Assembly: GCF_040054535.1 (NCBI RefSeq)
Contig: NC_090797.1
Coordinates: 3,903,501 to 3,967,500 of the forward strand
Direction: 5' to 3'
Length of the DNA stretch: 64,000 bases
Source: Antennarius striatus
Lineage: Eukaryota > Chordata > Actinopteri > Lophiiformes > Antennariidae
In this document: piece after piece, positions 14,309-23,300 of the stretch
Position numbering within the stretch: the first letter of the stretch is position 1
How the letters are laid out: each line of letters begins with the position of its first letter
Made by a program: the position numbers and the translations under genes
Notes under the pieces: model-generated
Seen by the model: only the letters and a program-made list of their open reading frames with translations
Told to the model about the DNA's origin: nothing
Databases searched by the model: none

Positions 14309-17300
14309 TGCATGGCGCATTCCGTCTGTTGTCAGAGAGAGGGAGGATGTCACCGAGTAACGCATTCATATCGGAGAAAAACACAAATAATTAGTCACAG
14401 GGGGATGGAAAGGCCTGCTCTTTACTCAGACAGATAGTTTGTGCCAGAAAGGGAGCTCTCAGTGGACTCCGTGGAGTCAGACCTGTTTAAAACAGCTTTG
14501 CTCTGTCAGTCACCACTGTCCTAATTCTACTTACTTCACACTGTCCTCCGTTGCCCCCTGAAATCAGACACTCATCGACAAATGTGCCGTATACAAAATG
14601 CTTCATTGTCCCCGTTTCTCCTCGCATCGCACCAGAGCTGCAGCCTGGTTAAAAAGTTTAGTGGTGTGGCTTAAATACAGATAGTTAGTCAGAACGGTAA
14701 GTAGTTGTTCCACCTCAATCTGCCTGGAGAGATGAGGCCAGAGCGAAGATGGTGTGCAGCATTTAAAAACCAGCAAAATGATGAGCGCGCTTGGCAGCAG
14801 TCCAGGAGTTGACTTCCTGCGTAGGAAACTCTGATGACTTCACCCCTGTCCCATAATGTGCTTCAGGTCTGAGAATAGACATCCGCTGGGAAAAAGAGAC
14901 CCCCGCAAGGAACACGCTATCGTGTGTACGTTAAGAAAAACTGGGACACGCGGTCTAAACTTTTACCCAACGTCCTAAAATATCTCTCAGTGAAGCTTCG
15001 GGCCCGAAGTACATTTAGAGCATCATTTACTCGCAAAGGCGTGGTATTTATGTCTATTCATCAGTTTTGGTCGCTGTTTTGAAGCTTAAAATGAGATTTT
15101 TGTGTGACCTTTCACCCGTGGGAGTACGAGCTGCTAAGAAGAAGACAGGAAGTGAGATCTGAACCCAGGTAGCCTCTAGTTTTACCTCGAAGTCAAGAGG
15201 AACCGAGACTAGGTGTTTAAAAAAAGAAAAAGAGTGCAATGCTGAGATCGAGCCGTTTGTGTTGTTAATCATTAGTTAATCATGGGTGTGACGTGTAGAA
15301 CAAGACAGCAACGCCAGCGGCAGCTTGTTTTTCACTGATTCTAAGAATACTATTATCTTTCAAAGTAAAACAAGTCCTAGAACACACACACACATGCCAT
15401 CACACAAGGCGTGTTATCTTTGTGCCGACTCAGTCCGCACACACACACCACACACACACACACACACACATTGAGTCATGTCCAGTCATCCATTGTTAGA
15501 GACTAAGACGCCCACACAGGTGCTCTCAGTAGCAGGACAAACAATAACCCGACACACACACATACACACACACACACACACATTCCACGCCAGAACCATT
15601 GTTTGTAGGAAGGATTCCCACCAAACTGACGTGTAGAGAAGTAATCCATTACTCTGTACTTTAAGTACAGAGTCAGAGATGTGACCTGACTCGGCCCCAT
15701 GTCTTTGAGCTTCCGACGGCTGCAGTCGCCCCGTCACCTTCTCATTATCCAAAGTGGAGAGAATCGAGTTAATGAGTCATGGGGGAGATGAAGGAGGAGG
15801 AGGAGCATGAGGAGGAAGGACCAGGATCCTTCGGCGGAGCAATTTAGTTCCAACTTTCTACCTCTACTGCAGGAAGATGTGGGAAAGATACAACGGAGCG
15901 GAGGCGCTTTACATTTCAAACGCAATCGCTCCGGGGTGCAAACGCTCCCAAAACGTGTTAAAGTGTGAATAGATTATTATGGGAGGATGCTTCAGCCGTC
16001 ATGTCAACGTGTGTGACTTGTAATACAGTGTATGACTTTCTGACCCTACATTCATCCTGTTTCTGCGTCTTTAGGATGAAAGTAGTCCGGATAAAACAGC
16101 TCACCATTCAGACGAGGAGCGGTGGGACACGCCTCCTCCGAAACCGCCCCGTATACGCAGGTGAGACCCGCCTCCCGTTAAGTATCGGCCAATATTACCG
16201 TCCACTTTGTTCAACAACCACTTCCTGATGCGCCCCGCCTCCCCTTTAAACTGACGGTAACTCCTAAACTGCAGTGGCCCCCCGAGGAGGAACTGTATTT
16301 ATAGCTCGTTTTGCAACGCCGTGAAACACCACACAGTGTTGCGTTCAACGCAACCCTAGGACTTGAAGAAGAGCCGCTTTATCTTTCATCTTCTCCCTTT
16401 TTTTAAGAACAAAACATGCCCCACCCCCCCACCCCCCTCCACATGCATCTATAATCATAAACTGCCCTCCTCTCGTTTCTTCAATTGCTTTTTTATCGTC
16501 GTTCTCCTCTCATATCTTTGTTTGCTGCAGGGTTTCTGCTCCAGTTTCTTTTAGCCGATGCGTCTTCGGTCCCTCTTCTTAAGATCCTCCACACAGAAGG
16601 TTATTAGTGTAACGCTGCGTGCAACTTTTTAAACCAACAACGTAGACGCTCAGATTTGCCTCGATGCCACAGAAGACATCTCGTTGCCGGGAGACTGTTT
16701 GACTTAATTACCCGTTGCTAGAAGCTTTGTCTAAAAATGTCCAGTTTGACGGCGTTTCGTGCATCTGCACACGACTCTCTGGCTCGCTGCTTTTCTGTGT
16801 TATTAGATTTCTTAATTCTAAACCATCTTCTTAACTAATTTATCAGAGTAAAAATTATGTTTGCTTTGTCCTCTCGCTGCTGAATCCGTCCTGCTCTCGC
16901 CGTGTGTGCTTCTGGGCTGGACTGATGTGAAGCCTTTCAGCGCCTCATTTTGGGATGTAACCGCATGTGATCTCCTTCCTCTTCCAAGTTAAACAAATAG
17001 AACAATTAAAAGCAAGTTAAACAAAACTCGATCCGCTGCCAAAATAATCCTAGAAGTGGAATCGAGCCAGACTTCCAGGAACGTGGGATTCTGTCTTCAA
17101 TGTTTTTTTTTTGGTGTGTTTCGTTCTGTCTTTGTGTCGTCCCTCCGTCTCCTCACGAAAAAAAATGTCAAGGCCTGGTTTAAGCCTGAGCGCGCCCTCG
17201 CCACGGCTGGAGCTATTTTTATCAACATAGTCCGCATTCTACCCGCCACACTCCCTCTGGGTAACTTCAGGAGTGTGTGTGTGTGTGTGGGGGAGTTTTT

Positions 17301-20300
17301 GCCATACATGTGTGTGAGAAAGAAACTCCACTGAGGCTGGCATCAAGGTCGTAGATGCTGAGTCACAGCTTTTACATGCTATCGTTTTCCCGGTCACACC
17401 CTGAAGACTCATATCCTCTATTTAGCATCTCAAACCCTGAACGGTCCGTGTTGACTTTATCCTCCTGTAAAATGTGTGTGTGTGTTTTATTATCCTAATA
17501 AACCAACAGATTCACTTGAAAATAATTCAATAACACTGTAAAAAAAACGCACATGTACCTTTTCAGTTTATTCAGTGAAAAATAAGGTTTTAAAACCATC
17601 ACTTCACACAATTGGACTGCGATTCTACGCTAATGAAATTCTTCTCCAGCAGAGCTACTGAAGGCCTCCTTGTTTCAGCCGCTACTTGTCTTCTCTTGCA
17701 ACTTGCTAGCGCTTGTTAGCCTGACGCAAATATTTGTCGAATCAGTCATTTAAACCTGCGTGTGTGTTTGTGTGTGTGTTCGCTTCTCGACTTTTCTCAG
17801 TTGTCTTGTGAAAATCTGTCGTCGGCGGAAGCTGAAACTATGAAGTGTGTCTCCCTGTTTATCGCCGTGTGTGTGCGTCAGTGCATGAATTTCACGTTGT
17901 TGTGAGGCCGTTTTATTGCTTTGCTGTAAAAATAGAAGAATAAAAATGTTAAACTTACATGTACATATAAAAATTTTGTGAATAAATCTAGATTACAGTT
18001 GTAAACACTTTAACCCACTTTATGTAGCAGTTGTAAGCCATATCCAAACATATTAATAAAACTTTGGCACATTGTAATATAGTTATACACAGATATAAGC
18101 CTGTAATGTTCTGTAAAATGATAAAACACCTCCTGTAAAGTCATTATTTTCACAAGTGTGGTTCCTAATTTTCATTAGTCTCCACTTCTGACGTTTGTTA
18201 AACAAATATCTGTTTACAGCTACAGTAGAAACTTAGCCCTGCTGCTAATCTTTACATATTTGCCTCATCTAAATCCTAATATTCTAACAAACGCTTCCAT
18301 TTTTCACGGGTGTCCTAATTTTTGCCTTCAACTTCGTTATATTCCCGTCATTCTCGTGGCTCCTGTTTATTTGTTTATCTCTGATTTATTAGCGTTTGCT
18401 CCGGTAATAGCGCCGCTCCGCCTTAGGGTTCATTTAGATTTCATCTTGTCTCATCTTACAGAGGGAGACACTGAATAAACTCTGAATCAAGAATGATTCA
18501 TATCCCCGGTGGGAAACGGTCGGCACCAGTGGGAATTCTCATCCGTATTATTATTGAATCGAGCGTTTCTTACGCTTCGCTTAGGTAATGAAGGTTTTAC
18601 AGAAGAAGAGAGTCCCGTGGATAATTTATGTTGTAATTTAAGGGACCTGCAAAGGCACAAGAGTGTTCTTGTTTCCATAATGCCGAACCTGGAGGCCAGA
18701 AATAACAATAAGAGTCCCATAAGAGGCAATTATCTGTCAGCCGGTGGCAGCAGCACCGCCACGCCGAGGCTTCATGAAGAAAAACTTCGACTGTATAGAA
18801 GTAAAGAAAACCCACGTCTTTGCATCCAAATGCACACATGCATAGAATGGAACTCGACCACAACACCACATCCTTCCACGGCGTGAATATAGGCAGCATT
18901 TCCATTCACATGTGAATGCATAAGTTCTCCAGAGGGGAAAAAATATCTTTATCTGACATTTTCCGTCAGCATAACCCCCAGTATCCTGTTTACTAACACG
19001 TGTATCTATATTATATCTATAAGTAGTTTATTAAGACTTTACTGCAACGCATGAGGGTTTGAAAGCCAAAAGTAGAATTATATTTATGCTTTTAATCGCA
19101 TCCTGGTTCCTGTGGGTTGATATAACCTCAGACTGTCTCACGGTATCGAATAAATCCAATACTTTCATGTATACTCAGGAAATCTGATTAAACATTCAGT
19201 GCATTCATAAAGGTCAAATCCTCTATGGTTATTTTTAGTTTCCTCAGCATCAATACCATAAATCTATGAAATCTGAAGAATGAGGATCTACAGTAATTTC
19301 TCAAGTTTACCCTTGGGTGAAGGTTTTTTTTTATTCTGCCACCTGGTGGCGGGAATGAACACAGACTTCCTTTTCATAAATGTAGCGTAACCACATGTCA
19401 TCGCCTCACTTTCATCATGTCTTGCTAGAGACAATCGTTTAAGCGTGGACTAAACAGAGCGATGTAATTCTTTTAATCATTCCAACCACAGACGTCGAGA
19501 CGGGATCCTTCAAACGGAAATCATTTTCTCCTTTATTAAAGTCAACTTCTGTTTGCATATAAATGACTGTTTTCCAAACTGATCTCGCTCTTTCTCTTCA
19601 TCTTCAGTTCCCAGCCTGAAGGCGATGTAAAGGAGGAGATACTCCAGCCCCCGGAGCCTCACCCCGTACCTCCCATTCTCACCCCGTCTCCCCCGTCAGC
19701 CTTCCCCACCGTCACCAACGTACGGCAGGACAACGACCGCTATCACCCCAAACCTGTAATACACGTCCTGGCTACCACACAGGTGAGCAATTTATCTAGA
19801 CTTCCTGTGTGGAAATCAATTTGGAATTTTGTGTTTTCTGAGTGATGTCACCTTTTTTTTTTTTTAGAATAAAGAGGTGAATGCAGGGCAGAACCAATCA
19901 GAATCCGCCCACAGCAAAGGGACCTCAGAGCAGAAAAGCCAAGATCCACTGAGTCTCAAGTGTCAGCCTCAGGTCTCGAGTCTCGACCTCAACGACAACT
20001 ATAACAACAAAGTTTCTTCGGCGTCAACGAAGTCGGAATCTTGCCAAAGCCACACCCCCTCCTCGCCCCCCTCCCCAGCCGTCGATTCCTCCACCGCTCC
20101 TCGGATCGAACGGAAGCTGAGCATCGAGATTAAAAAGGTGCCCCTGCAGGAAGGACCCCGTAGTTTTGACACCTCCTCCTCCTCCTCCATGGGGAGTGGA
20201 GTAGCGGGCGGAGTCAGCAGCAGCGCTTCGGCGACTAGCGCGGGGATGCTTCAGCGAAGCCACGCCTTCAAAGCCCGTGCCGGCCAATCCCTGCTGACCT

Positions 20301-23300
20301 CTAGCTCCTCGCTGTCGGAGGACTCGGGCACGGAGGGAGGAGGAGTGGCAGGCGGATGTGGGGATATGGACGGAGGGGCCCCCGCCAGACCGAACCACCT
20401 CCCTGTGAAGAGCGAGAAGGGGGAGGCTCCAGGGGAGGCGCCGGGTGATGACAGAGCTGAGACTAAGCCCGGCCAGGTGGCGTGGGCTCAGGCCTGCAAC
20501 AGCCCAGAAAAACACTTCTTGAAAACAGCCTCCTCTTCCTCCTCATCGGACCACGTGGCCCCATCCTCCTCCTCCTCATCCCACCTCTCCTCTTCCTCCT
20601 CCTCCTCCTCTTCCTCCTCCTCCACTCCGGTTAGGACTGCCCTGAGTTTCACCAACCCGCTGCACTCAGACAACTCAGGGGAGGAGGGGGATGGAGAGAT
20701 GTCCGGAGGAAGCGAGGGTTATCGCACTAACGTATCCACTGCCACCGCCATGGTAACCGCATCCCCTCACCATGGAGACCAGCAGCCTGTCAGGAAGGTG
20801 CTGCCGATGTCCATCGCTGGGCGGAGCTCTCCGCCACCCTCTGCAACTACAGCAAGTATGTTAATCCATCATTATTCACTCTTTTAACTCACTGGCTGCT
20901 TTCCTGGAAGAGGAAATTAACAACCAGACAGGAAGTCATGTGATCAGACGTGTGTGTGCAGATGTGTGTGTGCATGTCGGATTGTCAGACCCTGCATGAC
21001 GTGTGCACACTGGGTCTGACAGAGCTGCGTGCATCAGTACGGCTTCACTGATGAGACGCGGATTTAATCGTCTGGAGATCAGATCGCTGCTTCCTCCTTG
21101 ATTTCAAAATCATGAGATTCTGAAATCTGATTCTTGCTGTGATTGGAGCTGACAAGGAGTGCGCTTTGGTTCGAATTGTACTTTGGGCTCAGATTGGTTT
21201 CTGATCTGGAATGGGTTAACGGCATTTCGTAAAAATATTTGAATCGAACTCTCAGGATGCAGATCAGTTGGTTGTAAACTGATCCTGAATGCCACGTTTA
21301 TGCAGAATGAAATCAGACATGGCAGCAGCTGTTCCAGGGCATCATGCACTCCTGAAGCGTTCCAAATATTTGAACCTAATTGCTGAAATCTTGGCCTCAC
21401 AGTCTTGATGTTTTCTGTTTGGGGTTGTGGTCTGCTTGGCTTTCTAGCGTGTTATCATTTCGGGCTGAGGCAGCGGCGCCGCCGGAGAATCTAACGGCTG
21501 CTTGTTGATGATTGCATTGAGTGAGTTGCTGCTTTCTGAAGGCAAAACCCAGTGGTTGCTTGTTTTACTGGCTGCGTTATGAGTGAATCCTTCAAAATAT
21601 TAGTATTTATGGTCCGCATTTTATATTGACTTAAATTTTTTTACAAGTCAGGGTTTATCGAGGAAGGCATAAATGGAAAGGCATGCAAAGTTTAAGGTAA
21701 ATGTTTAAATTTAGCATCTTAAACGCAAATAGGCACTTTAAACACGACGGACTAAATAAATTCCTTTTGCTCCAATTTGAAAATGGAATTAAGGTGTTGA
21801 TTGATGCACAATCACCTCTTGTTTTCCTGGAATTGGCTTCACACAAAACCGAACCAGCATCCTGCTCTGGCCTTCAGTAATTTAATTAATTCAGTCATTT
21901 TACACTAATGCTGGCTAATACTTCATACTGTGAAGGTAGACTCCACTTGGAATGGCTAATTCCCAACAGACGGGCCTTCATTAGACATGGAGTTAAAATG
22001 ATTTCAATAAAAGGTGGACACCAAAAGAGTGGAAGATGATTGAATTTCTGAGTAATGGGAGTAAATGGGTTTCAATTAAAACTTTTAAATCAGACACAGC
22101 GATGAATAGCTGAAGACGAGTCTAAAAGGATAAACACTGGGTTATCAGCTTATTATTTATCACGCAGACAGAGATCGTGATCGTGACTCTTCTTCTGGGC
22201 CAGTTATTAACGTTGCCTCTCTGACCTTTTAACCCAGACTGCTGGGACAGCGACGACTCCCCTCCCCCCCTCCCTGCGAGAACACCCGAGTCCTTCCTTC
22301 TGGCCACAGGTGCGTTTGCATTGGTCGAGATTCACCGGTGTGTGTTTTCCAGCTGCTGTGGATTCGCCCAAACGCTCGCTGTGGCGTTCCTGTTTGTGTC
22401 TAAACGGCCCATCAGGAAGTGGAGTGGGAGTGACGAACATGAGCTACGAATATGACGTGGTGTGACTGAAACCATCTGCTGCAGCTGTTGGTCGCAGCCT
22501 CTGATAGCTGAAAAAAGCAGGAATATGATTTATTCCGTTTTTATTCCCAGTGTCTTGCTGTGTATGAAAAGGCAGATTTCAATCCGAAAGATGGACACAC
22601 ACATACTTCAGGTCTCCCGTCCTTTTGAATAACTGCTTCATAAGAGGTGGAAAACATTAAAATAATTAAGTGAAGCAGAGCGCAGTAGCAGCTCTACAAC
22701 ACTAGGGGGAGCCAGCACCAGCATTTGAGCCCTGCAGCGGTTTGGAAAGCTGGAGGAGATGCTGCGTTTTCAAAATGACGAAATTAACTGATTCAAATCC
22801 ATCTTGAATGTGTGCAAAAATTGGAAAAGAATTCTAAGCTAATTTTCCTCTGCAGGATATTTTCTATGCATGCGTTGCGTTAATTCTTGGAGGTGTAATT
22901 CCTTCATACTACGATATAATAGGCATATAGTATACACTACATGCAGTGTGTTTTGAAATTGGGGTGCAGCCGTAGAGTTAATTGCCATGCAGAGGCAGCT
23001 GCTTCATCAAAATTACCAGCGAGGCTGAAATAATAAGGGAAGGGCTCAGTGTTGACGACACTGTCAAGAATAAGTTTGAAAGGAACAGAAAGCCTGTGGG
23101 CATGAGTGGATTGGTGCTGAATGTCTCTGTTGTCCTTGCTGTTGTTTCTGGGTTAAACTCAATCTCGCTGTTGCCCCCCCCGCCCCCCCATCAGACCCTC
23201 TGGAGATGAAAACCTCAGCCGACAGGAGTGGGCCGCATAAAGGTACGAACGCTCACGCCTTCACTGCCTGTCTGTGTTTATCAGCGAGCAAAGGAGCCTC

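Noticed and set aside
20024..20515. 163-codon antisense frame
   Set aside because: Shadow of ptpn12 exon 14, whose sense frame carries several conserved PTPN12 motifs.
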